DNA from: Diploscapter coronatus
Taxonomy: Eukaryota > Nematoda > Chromadorea > Rhabditida > Rhabditidae
Assembly (NCBI GenBank): GCA_964036155.1
Contig: OZ038423.1
Span: 23,017,249 to 23,081,248 of the forward strand
Length of the DNA: 64,000 nt
Direction of reading: 5' to 3'
Shown here piece after piece: positions 40,059 to 50,610 of this stretch. The translations under genes were made by a program, and so were the position numbers. Position 1 is the stretch's first letter, and each line of letters begins with the position of its first letter. Under the pieces are notes generated by a model. That model saw only the letters and a program-made list of their open reading frames with translations. It was not told where the DNA came from and searched no databases.

Positions 40059-43000
40059 ATGTCATCGATTGCTGAACAACCGAACAGTTCAAGCAATGCG
40101 GGTTATGCAGCAGGTACGGGTGGTGCAGTCGGATCCGTGTCCGATTTCGGAAAAGACGCACAACGCTGGAACTTCGACAGAGATGACGTAAGATTTCGAA
40201 TTTTGGAAGGGAAAATGATTTTTTTCGAGAAAATATCAAAATTAACATAGGGAAGAACTAGTTTTTAGAGTTGGTACGGATTTTGCGAAGAAAAACATCG
40301 AAATTTGATGCTGTACAGAATAAGCAATTCGCTGAAACATATCGAGATTTCTGCTATAAAATGTTTAACTTGTAAGATTATTTTTGAGCGAGAATTGGTG
40401 TCGAGTATCAAGAGATACTTTTAAACAGTAAATTCATAGGAAAATGTTGGTGCGCTTCTGAATTTTTACTCTAGAATATTCTATTCCAGTACGCCTAGTA
40501 TAGCCAGCTTCCACCACTCATGTTTCGCTATTTCTTTCTTTAAAAAATCCCGAAACATACCTAATTTGCTATTTATGAACTCCACAATAATTTTTATCCA
40601 AAATTGACAAAAATCATAACATTCATCAGATTGTGCAATGCTGCAGTATCACATGCGAAAATTAACGATAAGCCTAAATAAAACGTCAACTTGCTACACT
40701 TTTTACAGTAATTTACTAACCCATACAACCAATAATATTGTTTGAAAACAAAAAAAAAACATTTTTTCAAAGGAATATGACTAATTTGTAGATGGAGAAG
40801 GCAGCGTCGATTGTGGTGGGCATGTCGTTGGATGAGGAGCTGAAACTGCGACAGAAGGCGGCCGCCGCCATTCAGGATATGTCTGAGGCCCTCAACGCCA
40901 ACGTCAAGGACCAACGAAGTCGGATGTACGACTTTTTTAAAAATTAAATTTTTCATAAAAATTAAACTCCAGCCGAAGGAAGACATACAGTAATTTCTGC
41001 GAATAACTTTCCAAATATAGTCGTTCTGAAGCGTATTTCATGACTGGAAAGCCATTTTTTAACCTGAGCGATATTTTTCATTTCTTCAGAAAATATTTAG
41101 CTCCTGAAAGATGATATTTTTGATATGCTAGGAACTTTTATTTTTTCATCGAGAAATTTTTTCCAGATCCCACCTGTGCACGTGCGTGGCGATCGTGCAA
41201 ATGCACCGGTTCTTCTACTTTCATTCGTTCAAATTCTTCGATTATCGGGTAGAAAAGGAGAATTCAGGAAATGAATAATTCTGAAATAACAGGACGTCGC
41301 GGCGGCCTGTCTTTTTTTGGCGGGCAAAAGCGAAGAGTGCCCCCGAAAGTTGGAATACGTGGTCAAGATCTGGTGGGACAAGAAATTCGGACAGCCCATA
41401 CCCTCGCAAAATGTAGGCTTTAGTTTCATTTTATTCCCTTTCAGAAGCTTCTTTAATTAGCAGAATTTATTATGCCCTGGAATATTTTCTAGAACTAATG
41501 ATTTTACTTCCAGGATTTTCTAAAATTCCGAAATTATATCTTTTTAACTTTAGCATGGCGTCGAAGCCGCTCAACTAATCGTTCAACTAGAAAACTTGAT
41601 TTTGCGGACCATCGGTAAATATCTTCACGAATTAAAAATGAAAGAATACAAAATTGCGAATGCTATTTTCCTTCCTCTTCCTTAATGTTTTGGAATACTT
41701 ACTTTTTACCAATTTTTGAATAATTACTTGTTTTACCAAAAATAAAGTAAAATTTAAAACTTGCAGGTTTCGATCTGAACGTGGAACTACCCCATCAGCA
41801 CGTGCTGAAGAACATGCCCACAGGCGGGATATCCCAGTCCGACTTCAAATCCATGGCCAGCTCAGCGTATTACTTCGCTACCGATATGTAAGCAGATTTT
41901 ATTTGAAATTTTGTCAAAAGCGATTGAAGATGGTCAGATAGGTTGGAGAAGAATTAGCACAATTTCTTTCGTGAAATCTTGAAACGTATTCCGAAAGCTA
42001 TTTCGAAATTTCCATTTCTTTTTTTAAATTTATAAGTGAAGTAAAGCTCCGTTGCATAGATTATAAAAGAATCGCATTTCTTCTTGTGAAAATCTGAAAC
42101 ATTTTCGATTTCAGTACTAGCAAGAAATATGACATCTGCAAGTTGTGCTCTCGAGTGTGAGTACCTTTGACACTGGGATTTGGCAAACGAACTGCAGCTT
42201 CTAGCAATAAACGATCATAACCAGACAAAATTCGATTGGGACAAGTCACAGCCCGATCCTCCTATGCTCAGTTCGCTTGCCAAAGTTCTCACCCGGAATC
42301 CCTTAAAACTTGACGACTTATTAGGAAGTTCGCCCTGTGTGTATTTTTTCGATTGATACTTCTGCCTCTATACTGGGTGAACTTTCAAAGATACTGAACC
42401 TGACGTTTAGCGCTTCCCGAATAATTTTAATCTTGGAAAATGCACATCTTTCAAGACTCCTGTATCTTTGATGGAAATGTGCGTGTATTTTCAGACTGTG
42501 TATGTCGAATTGGCCGATCCGGTACAATTCGCGAACGATCGCGGCGGCCTGCGTCTACATCGTCTCGATCTGGGCCAACATTCAGGTGCTCTGCAGCTCC
42601 ATTCTATTCCTGCCTAGAGATGCTTCTCTCCTCCTACAAATCAGCTAGAAATGAATAAGTCGTATCCCCCCGCGCCTTAATTTTCAAGTGACACTTGCCA
42701 TGGACGCGCTGCTCGATGAAAACCCACATCAAGAGACTTTCAAAATACACAATTTGCACCAAATTGGCAAACCCACCACTTTTGGGTGAAACATTGTCAA
42801 ATGTAAAATCGGAAATTCCAACTTGTTTCATTTGTTCCGGCTAAAAGTTGAAAAACGAATGTTGTTACAAGTCTTACGCCAATTTGGTGCCAAAAGTCTA
42901 GGGAAACCGTCGCGCCGAAGAGGGTCATAGTGCCGCGGTGATTCGCGCCAAAATTGGCGCGACCATCTGCTGGGCGCATTCTTTGGCGCGGCTCTTTTGA

Positions 43001-46000
43001 TGTTGAAATGGGTCTTTTGTCGATTGGATGGCTCTGTGGTGGTGCACTTTAAGTGCGCGCGTGCCAGGTGATCCTTATTAGATTTTCGAGTAAAGTTAGG
43101 AGGCTCTGAGAGGTGCACAATCGAGAAATTTCAAACAGCCGCCCCTCGCAATCGCACCTCTAAAACTTTTGGGTGCGAAAATGCGGATGAATGTTTGAAT
43201 GAGAATGTGTGAAACCAGCGGAGTACCTCTCTTCAATTGAAAATGCGCACTCAGGTACGCCTCTTGTGACGTCAAATTTTTAAATTTTGATTTGACGTCT
43301 TTTTTTTCAAAAATTCGGATTGCCAATTTAGGACTTCTTTTGAAGAAAAAAAAATAAAAATAAAAATGACTTATTCGATTTTTAGATACTTTTGAAAAAG
43401 ATGAAAATTTAATACCTCGAACTTGGATTTTTTTCTTCCAAAATTAGATGTTGCATTTTGCTTTTTGCTTCTGGAATAGAGCGAAAATGCAAATTATTAC
43501 CATTTTTAGATCCCAAACGGTGCCGACCCAACCGTGCCCTGGTACAAGGTGTACGATCGAAACATCACCTTGGAAAGGCTCATAGGTATGAATTTTCGAA
43601 ATTTTATGTTTCAAATTCTCGAAGGGAAAATTTAATTTTAACTGTATCACTTCTATCCAGTGTTGCGAAATATTTCTCATTTTTATCAACAGTATTTTTC
43701 GAAATCAAAATTAAATTAAAATATAATTTTGTCAAGGATTACTATATAATTTTTATCCTCCAGAAATGACGATATCATTTTTTGTCAAAGTTTTTGTTTT
43801 CATTTCTAGTCCATTTGCTATATTTTCCAAAGATTCCCTTAATTTCCCAATTTTCAGAAATGGCGAACGAGTTCGCGACGATCTACCAGGACTGCAAAGA
43901 CCATCTGGCGATTCGGTCGACGTTCCTGCAGCAGAAGAAGGGAGGCGCGACGTCGATTGGGGATCCAGAAGCCGAGGACTCGACGTCCGGTCAGCTTCTT
44001 CTACCCCCACCTCCTCCGCCCCCGATCACCCCCGCGGCACCCGTTAAGATTGGGCTCAACCAGTACAGGGTACGGTAATTTGTATGAATAGAGAAAGTCG
44101 AAACACTTACAAAACAAAATCTTTTTTTCGTACTTTTGTAAGAAATCGATTCTTCCCTAGAAGAGTTGCCACGACACATTTTACTAGAAACTAATGTTGC
44201 AAGAATTTTTGGACAACGCTATTCGCTAGATTTTCAAAAATGCCCCAGCAGCTGTAAATTAGGAATTTTGCTTTTAAAGGTGGTCTGTTATGCTGAATTA
44301 GTCTAAAATCGAATTCGAACCTGATAATTTCCAGGAACGCATAAAAGAAGAGCAAAAAGACACCCCGACAACGTCAAATGTCGTTTCTGACACTCCATCC
44401 GTTCCTCAGGTAAAAATAGTCTATTTGAAAATTACATTTAAAAAATTGAGTAAAACCTGGCAAAAGTTTCTTGATTTTAAAATTAGCTGAAAATTGACAA
44501 AATTTGAAAATTCCAGAAGAGGTCCTTTATACCGGACACGTCGGCAGTGACAATGAAGCAGGAGGTGAAACAAGAGCCCCGGAACGAGCACTTGAGTGGC
44601 CATTCGGGGAACGGCAACGGGCAACTGCAGAATGGCAGCTCCAGAAGAGAGCATAAAGGTGGGAATTATTCAAATTTGACGAATGATGGAAATTATCTAA
44701 GAAATATTAGGCGGTACTTGGCTAAACTTGAAACGTAAATAGATAGAGATAGGAATAATAGTTGAGCTTTCTCGCCCCTTACGATGAAAGTATTAGTTTT
44801 CAAAATAACGCTTCGAATTTAGATAAAACTGTAACTTACATAAGAATCAGTTGGCTTTGAGACTATTTTCACTGGGAGTGCCCGGAACATGAATTAATTT
44901 TGAAAAATACTGGCTGATATATCGAAGAAATTGAAACTCACAGAGAAAAGCTTTCATTTGTCACTCAGACGCGCGATCGACTATTAATTTGACAAACTTG
45001 AGGCCTACCTAGCTTTCTTTTTAGATTCAGCATACTACCTTTTATATAAGATCAAAAAGTATGCGGAGTATCTATCGGAAGTGGAAGAATGATCGTGTAG
45101 AATATCTGAGAAAAATCAAAGAGTATTCTCGGAATTTGGTATCGATGAATGAATGCCGAAATCAATCTGAAGATTCAGATTCGCACTCGTCGCACCATTC
45201 TTCGCATCATCATTCCTCGTCCCATTCGTCCCACGCACAGCCCTATTCGGGCAGCCATTCGAACGGGGAGCAACGACATCACAAAAGTAGCAGCAGTCAT
45301 GGACACAAGGAGCACAAGGACAAACACCACTCACATCATCACCATAAGTACGATTTTTTTTTATTTCTTTTACCAAAGAACTGATGAAAAGTAGATAATT
45401 CTGGCTCCTAGAAAAAACGCCGGTTTTTCTAAGAAATAGTATGAGGAGGGAGACAAGAGAAGAAAAAAATCGGTGTCTTTTTCTATGAGCCATGATTCTT
45501 GTATCTTTATAAGAATTTTGAAGGGAAATTTCATGACAGGTCCGAGACTTTACATATTTATCAAGATTTGAGCACATTTCGATTTTAAATTGTGGAAGAA
45601 TATACAATTTGAATTTTTTGCTTCTATCAAAATTTTGAAATGAACTAAACGTCCCGAAGTAAAATAGGTGTTTTATCTGTCTTTTGATAAAGCCATGAAA
45701 CATGGAAATTTGAAATAACTGAAGTAATTTGATCGATTTTCAGACGAGACGGTCCTCCTTCAATGAATTCCTCATCAATCGAGCACAAAGAAGCGCGACT
45801 CGAATCGGACCGAAGGAAGGAAGAGGAGCGACGGAAAAGGGAATACGAAAAGATGTCCGGGGCTTCCATACATGGATCGTCTTCAAACAGGTTAGGAAAT
45901 AATTATCTACAGTCAAAAATATGTCGAGTAATTTTTATTCCTTTTATCATTTATAGTTTCCGCATATTTGCTGGAGAATAGGGATTAAAAGTGAGGATAC

Positions 46001-46722
46001 TAACTCTAACCAGATTTAATCATTTTAAGACATTTTAGTAAAGTATGAAAGTTATGTTTCAAATTAAAAACAAAACTTCGAATATTTCATAGCTTTATAC
46101 AATTCACTATTTCGTTTGCGTAAAATATTCTAAAAAAATATTGGAATTCAAAATTTCGATTTTAGCGAAAAACGCTCCCAAATCGACTCACTCAAAATGT
46201 CGTTCGTTCCGTCGTCCGAGAATCATAGGCACAAGGTAAGATTTGAACTTTTCATTTTCTTTCATTTTTTGTTGACAACTTAGAAATTACAGGACAATAG
46301 AGCGAAGAAATAGCATGCAAAAAGTTCACACTCAACCATTTTCTCTATTCTATGCTATTTCGTATGTCATGTTATCTTGCATTGTGATTTCAAAATTAGG
46401 GCTGTAAATGGAACCGGCCCTCAGGTATTTTCGCCCTTTTCCTTTGCTCTGCTTATTCGTCGCCTCTTTTATGAAGCAGAGAAAAGAATGGATGCATCGC
46501 TGTTAAAGAAAGAAAAAGGCGAGAATAATTTAGGGAGTAGGTCCGATTTATAGTCCTGTTCAAAATAATACATTTTTCAAATTCAAAACATTCTAGATCA
46601 AACTGCCAATGCCTCCCGGTCCTCTGCACGATTCGGCAACCCTGATTTCTCCACCGCCAAATCTATCCGAGATCAAAGCTCACGATAACAAAATGGAAAT
46701 GGAAGAAGGTGAAGTTGAATAA
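40059..46722 (+). CDS. cit-1: Cyclin T (P-TEFb cyclin subunit)
   Basis: Nuclear cyclin partner of CDK9 in P-TEFb, which phosphorylates RNA polymerase II for elongation. Exons: 40059-40187, 40792-40925, 41167-41248, 41293-41412, 41554-41614, 41767-41887, 42495-42585, 43510-43585, 43858-44069, 44335-44409, 44517-44658, 45179-45347, 45744-45890, 46166-46235, 46597-46722 (TAA). All phases join, giving 584 residues. The tandem cyclin boxes cover about residues 40-270: EELKLRQ, MHRFFYFHSF, CLFLAGKSEECPRKLE, LRTIGFDLNVELPH and WYKVYDRNITLERL. A Pro run (LLLPPPPPPP) follows, then a His-rich block at about 415-471 with 20 His in 56 residues, as in animal cyclin T1, then a Lys/Arg/Glu helix and an acidic C-terminus. 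A 42-nt in-frame candidate exon at 42115-42156 would make 598 residues. Cyclin K is the nearest alternative; the His-rich tail and box sequence favour T. Confidence 0.87.
42115..42156 (+). CDS. Candidate cassette exon inside the cyclin T box
   Basis: It lies between ATTTCAG and GTGAGT, is 42 nt with no stop, and has phases identical to both neighbours, so it can be included or skipped without a frameshift. It adds 14 residues including ICKLCSR. Without it the alignment to cyclin T is gap-free across this helix (ATD then ILCMSNWP), so skipping gives the ordinary cyclin fold. Confidence 0.45.
42944..42961. promoter_or_regulatory. E2F-like palindrome in a cyclin T intron
   Basis: Two TTGGCGCG words face each other around AA. 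On one strand it reads TTTTGGCGC, which matches the E2F/DP consensus TTTSSCGC. A third match, TTTGGCGCG, lies about 20 bp downstream. Confidence 0.4.
43268..43299. repeat. Inverted repeat with CRE half-sites
   Basis: GACGTCAAAT (43268-43277) and ATTTGACGTC (43290-43299) are perfect 10-bp arms around an AT-rich 12-bp spacer. The left arm is part of TGACGTCA. Confidence 0.65.
46236..46596. other. Last intron of cyclin T with an inverted AAATAG pair
   Basis: GAAATAGCAT at about 46306 and its inverse ATGCTATTTC at about 46351 face each other about 35 bp apart. No other feature was seen in this 361-bp intron. Confidence 0.5.
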
Positions 46723-47585
46723 GCAGGTCAGACACAGCATTAACCTAACTCATTTGGAGGAGTAGAGACGCAGAATATGCTAATGCTATACTCTGCGTTC
46801 TCTAACCTTCACCTTTATCCTTTTGAAACGTTAGAACTCAGATTTTTTCTCAGAGATTTTTCTGCGGCTTTTTACTTTCAAGAATTTTGAGGTTAGACTT
46901 CATTTCTGAACCCATCTAACTTCATTCCTTATTTTTATCCCTTGAAAGTTTAGAATTGTAGAGTTTTTCTTCGAAACTTTACGATCTTCTTATCTTTCAT
47001 ATATGAATCGGTCAGTATTGCAGAGTTTCATACATTACGAAGCATTCTGTCCTTGACTATTATCTATGAAGTTATAATTTTCGACTACCGTATATCCTAA
47101 ATTCATTTTTTTCTAATTTATTTTGGAATTATGGCAGTCAACCATAGTGAATTTTTAATTGAACTAGTGTTTCTAGTGCCATATCAATTTATATATATCG
47201 AGTTCGTATACTCTGAATTCAAATTTTGAGTTCTTGTCCTAATTTTTTCGGATTTTGGGAAAAAGCACTCATTTTTTAACATTATTTGGAGAGAATTATA
47301 CGAACTCATTTTTCCCTGTTGTAAGTAAGAATTTATAAAGTCGACTCGCGACAAAAATGTTTGCAATTTCTTTTTGTCTGGTTAGCCATTTTTCTTTCGT
47401 TCGTTTTTCTTGATTTTATTTATTTTTCTCCCGAAAATCTCGTCAAAATCATCATCATTTACCCAACTTTTGATTTCTCTGAACCTCTTTTTTCATTTTT
47501 ATTCATCTTGTCCTCTCGTGTGCGATAATAGAAACTAAATGTTATTAAATTTAAGTGAGCGAAAAATATCGAAAATCCAAAAAAA

Positions 47586-47591
47586 AATAAA
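47586..47591 (+). terminator. Candidate poly(A) signal of cyclin T
   Basis: This is the first AATAAA hexamer downstream of the cyclin T stop codon. The distance is long, so a variant hexamer closer to the stop could be used instead. Confidence 0.4.
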
Positions 47592-48399
47592 ACTCAAAAA
47601 CTCTTCAAACTCATCCAAATTTTTCGCGCGCTTTATTTCTTGGTATTGAATAAGTTTGCTGAAAACTGGGAAAAAATCGGTCGATAATTTCCCTGAAAGA
47701 TCGATTTATTCAGCACTGAAAAATTTCCCGCTCAAATTCCATAGTCCTAGGGTAAGCGAATATGCGTGCGATTGTTATTTATACCGTAAAATCTAGAATA
47801 GAAGACCCCTCTTGAAAGTAAGATTCTCAGGACTTCTACTAGAGATTTAACGGTATTTTTGTGTATCCACATGTGCACAGAAAGTTTTTCTAAGATTCGA
47901 CGTATCTCTTATTTTTCGCTATCGAAACGGGTATGTTTCTTTCCCTAAAATATGGTTATCGTGGTTTTTTCTCCTTTCAAAATCATCGAAATTCTGTTTT
48001 TAATTTTTGTTTCATTCATTAATTGATTAATTGTTAAGAACTATGAAAAGTTGTTGATAGTTTAAAAACGGTCATTTTTAAGTAAATTTATTGGAAATGA
48101 GAGTTTCACTACAACTTTATGTTTTGACATTTTGAGTCTTTTTCATGAAATAAGTAATGAAGAAGGCTAGAATAAAAGTTTTAAAGATTTTTTAAACAAC
48201 TTTTATGATGCTTAAAGCATGACCATACCTTTTAGTTTTTTAGATCTTGCACTTCAGATTTAGCAGAAAGGAAATTGAGTTTACCTATTTTCTTTTCCAA
48301 ATAAAAATGGCAAACTCAATTCTTTCAATAGCAAAATTATCGTAATTTTCAAAAAAAAATCATAATCACGGAGCTTTCATAAAAGATAAAAAAAATCTT

Positions 48400-48405
48400 T
48401 TTATT
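48400..48405 (-). terminator. Candidate poly(A) signal of the Cys-rich gene
   Basis: AATAAA on the minus strand begins 20 nt after the TGA stop at 48425, a usual distance for nematode 3' ends. Confidence 0.5.
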
Positions 48406-48424
48406 CACAAAAATGAAGTAATTT

Positions 48425-49806
48425 TCATAAAATTGATAAAACTACGATTGAAATCGCAGTGGTAACAATCGTGAGGTACTGTAGACGAGAAGTTGCGCTC
48501 CACGTCAAAGGCACGCTCGGTTGATAAGGCGAATTTGGCGTGCTGCGAGCTAGGCGGTACGCTTCCCGAGCGAATATCGGGAAAATTAATCATTTTTTTA
48601 GATTTTCAAGAAAAATTTTAAAAAATACCTGTGGATTGTTGCAGGAACCTAAAAATTTATTTATTTTTTATTGCTATGATGAACTAACCCCCTCGGCAAC
48701 AGCAAACGTAGCACGGACCGGAGGTCGTGTCGACCTAAATTTTTGAAAATTTGTCAAGACAAGATTTAAAACTGATTGAAATTTATGAACGTAAATCAAT
48801 ACCTATCGTTTGGCGAAACTTATTTTGGATTTTCTTTGGCAAGAAAAGTTCAACGCATTGAAACTCGTCTAACTTATCCCATTTCCACCTTACACGAAAC
48901 TTATTTCAAGGGCCAAAAATCACCATTTGACATCCCTGGTGGTTCACCATTCCGGGTCCATCACCGCACATAGGGGTTCCGACATAGGGTTGGATAGAGT
49001 TAGCGCATCCGAATTGAGCTTGCTGGGAGTTCGGCATGTATCTAGAAAAGGTGATTTCCGTTTATTACAACGTGACCTCACTTATTGAATTACTATATTT
49101 GCCATTATCTTTGAAGAACAACATTTTCGATGATAATAATTCTTTCTGGGACTTCTTTAATTCCCCGAAAAATCAAAGATTTGTTTTTATCCGAGAGGAT
49201 AAAGGGACTCTTGTTTGACTTACGTAACAGCACACCAGTCCTGAATTCCTCTGCCGCACTGTTGATTCTGCACGGCGCCCTGATAGCCGTATTGATGCTG
49301 AGTCCCCAGCAAGTACTGACCTCAAAATTGAAGATGATCAAAGAAGATAGACTATTTTCTAGTGTTTTTCTAGACTCGATGAAAATTCCTATGGAAAAGT
49401 GAATCTTCAGCAAGTACGGACCTTAAAACTGAAGATGATCAGAGTAAATATATTACTTTCTAGTGTAGATACAAATTTTCATTCAAATTGAATCCCAGAA
49501 GTACTGACCTTAACTTTGGATATAACAAAGAAAATGAGTTGTCTTATTTTTCTAGAGAAGGTTTTTTTTTATAAATCATGCGGCGGCTTCTAATCTTGGA
49601 CAATAGTATTTTATAATTGATAGAGGTTTCGAAGGTACTGAAGTTCTTACACTCAAAATGTTGTGAGAAACTTTGAAACTTATCAAAAATCTCAAATTCT
49701 CACCTGCATAGCAATACCCATTAGGCATAGGCTGGCATGCCCAGTTCAGGCTAGGTAGAAATAGCCAAATTACGGTAGATTTCCAGGTAAACTGAAATTG
49801 AGCCAT
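48425..49806 (-). CDS. Unrecognised small Cys-rich secreted, membrane-anchored protein
   Basis: I do not recognise the family. Exons (5' to 3'): 49704-49806 (ATG at 49806), 49224-49320, 48924-49041, 48689-48734, 48425-48549 (TGA); phases 1, 0, 0, 1 join without a stop to give 162 residues. Residues 1-23 look like a signal peptide (WKSTVIWLFLPSLNWA). The mature part has 11 Cys (24, 32, 56, 64, 79, 92, 104, 114, 117, 118, 119), is rich in Gln, Gly and Tyr, and ends the Cys region with CYVCCC. A Ser/Pro/Thr stretch leads to a C-terminal hydrophobic segment of about 17 residues (YLTIVTTAISIVVLSIL) with no charged tail, as in GPI-anchored proteins. The arrangement recalls Ly6-like or other nematode Cys-rich surface proteins, but the spacing is not diagnostic. 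Exon 2 uses an unusual TTTTGAG acceptor. An alternative pairs a longer first exon (to 49651) with the GTCAG acceptor. Exon 3 could also end at 48948. Confidence 0.65.
49307..49560. repeat. Three diverged tandem units carrying a splice acceptor
   Basis: Units starting at 49307, 49408 and 49496 share CAGCAAGTACNGACCTNAAA and, for the first two, also GAAGATGATCA and TTTCTAGTGT; spacing is 101 and 88 bp. On the minus strand each unit contains the acceptor and first bases of exon 2 of the Cys-rich gene, so the 3' splice site exists in three copies. Confidence 0.75.
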
Positions 49807-50610
49807 GTCAAAACCGTTGGGTGGAACGGAATGATTGCTTCACGGGGATTTATTCGTTCGTCTTCTTGGCAGATTAGTCATACCCCCGATCTTTTAGAGG
49901 TTTGAATAAGACTCAACCGGCGTTTCTTCCGTAGTCCAAAGAAATTCTCAAAAAGACGCAGAATTTCGCCGATGACGATGTATTGTTGTGCAAAAATGGG
50001 CACATTTTCCGTATCCCCTTTAAATTTTCGGACTCTGCTATCTTTCACTATAGAAGGCGGTTAGAAAGCAAGAGGAATGCATGAATTTGACAAGTGGCAT
50101 ACAAAAAGCTTTACTTTTCTTTGGATCTCTCACTTTCTCATGGTATTCCCCTTTATAGCTCACATAGATTTGTTAGCAAATAACCGTAAAATAACGCGTA
50201 TTTCACTTCTCGAACATGTGCGGATTACACAGAAAATGACCAAAATTATTACAATGTCCAGTTTCATCGTAAAATTTTACAACTTTTTATTTTTGCTCGA
50301 AAAATTGAAGCCGATCTATACACTGATGAGTAAATGAACATAACAATGCTTCTTCAAAAGGAAGAATATTTACAACTTTACGAAATTTGAAAAATTACAT
50401 GAAAATACACGTTTCAAAATGGAAGTTTTGCTGCTGTAAGTTTCAATAAAAACGATCAGAAACAAAAAACGTTTTCCTTCTTTTCAGTCTCTAATGATAT
50501 GAGTAATCGCGCGCCAAACCAAATGTTCATTTCATTTTCGCGCATTGATTTTCCGTTTGAATTTCGTTTTCATTTTTCGTTTTTGACCGTTTTTCTGGAC
50601 CTTTCCTGGT
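49807..50610. other. 804 bp between the SOD gene and the Cys-rich gene
   Basis: Both genes are on the minus strand. An AATAAA on the minus strand at 50286-50291 could end the SOD transcript, leaving about 480 bp of upstream DNA for the Cys-rich gene. The gap is long for a nematode operon. No other feature was seen. Confidence 0.45.

Larger units (their letters stand above)
42586..43509. other. GC-rich 924-bp intron of cyclin T with E2F-like and CRE-like palindromes
   Basis: It holds CGCGCCAAAATTGGCGCG (42944-42961), TTTGGCGCG at 42982-42990, and an inverted pair of GACGTCAAAT at 43268-43277 and 43290-43299. It also has several direct and inverted GTGCGC/GCGCAC-like words. The base composition is unlike the other, AT-rich introns of the gene. 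Confidence 0.5.
46723..48424. other. Convergent intergenic region: 3' UTR of cyclin T and downstream end of the Cys-rich gene
   Basis: AT-rich DNA without exon-like segments. The first AATAAA on the plus strand is at 47586-47591, implying a cyclin T 3' UTR of about 0.87 kb. An AATAAA on the minus strand at 48400-48405 lies 20 nt past the stop of the Cys-rich gene. Confidence 0.5.

Noticed and set aside
45116..45703. 195-codon ORF on the minus strand
   Set aside because: It lies antisense to the His-rich exon of cyclin T and the adjacent intron; its length comes from the repetitive CAT/TCG codons on the other strand.
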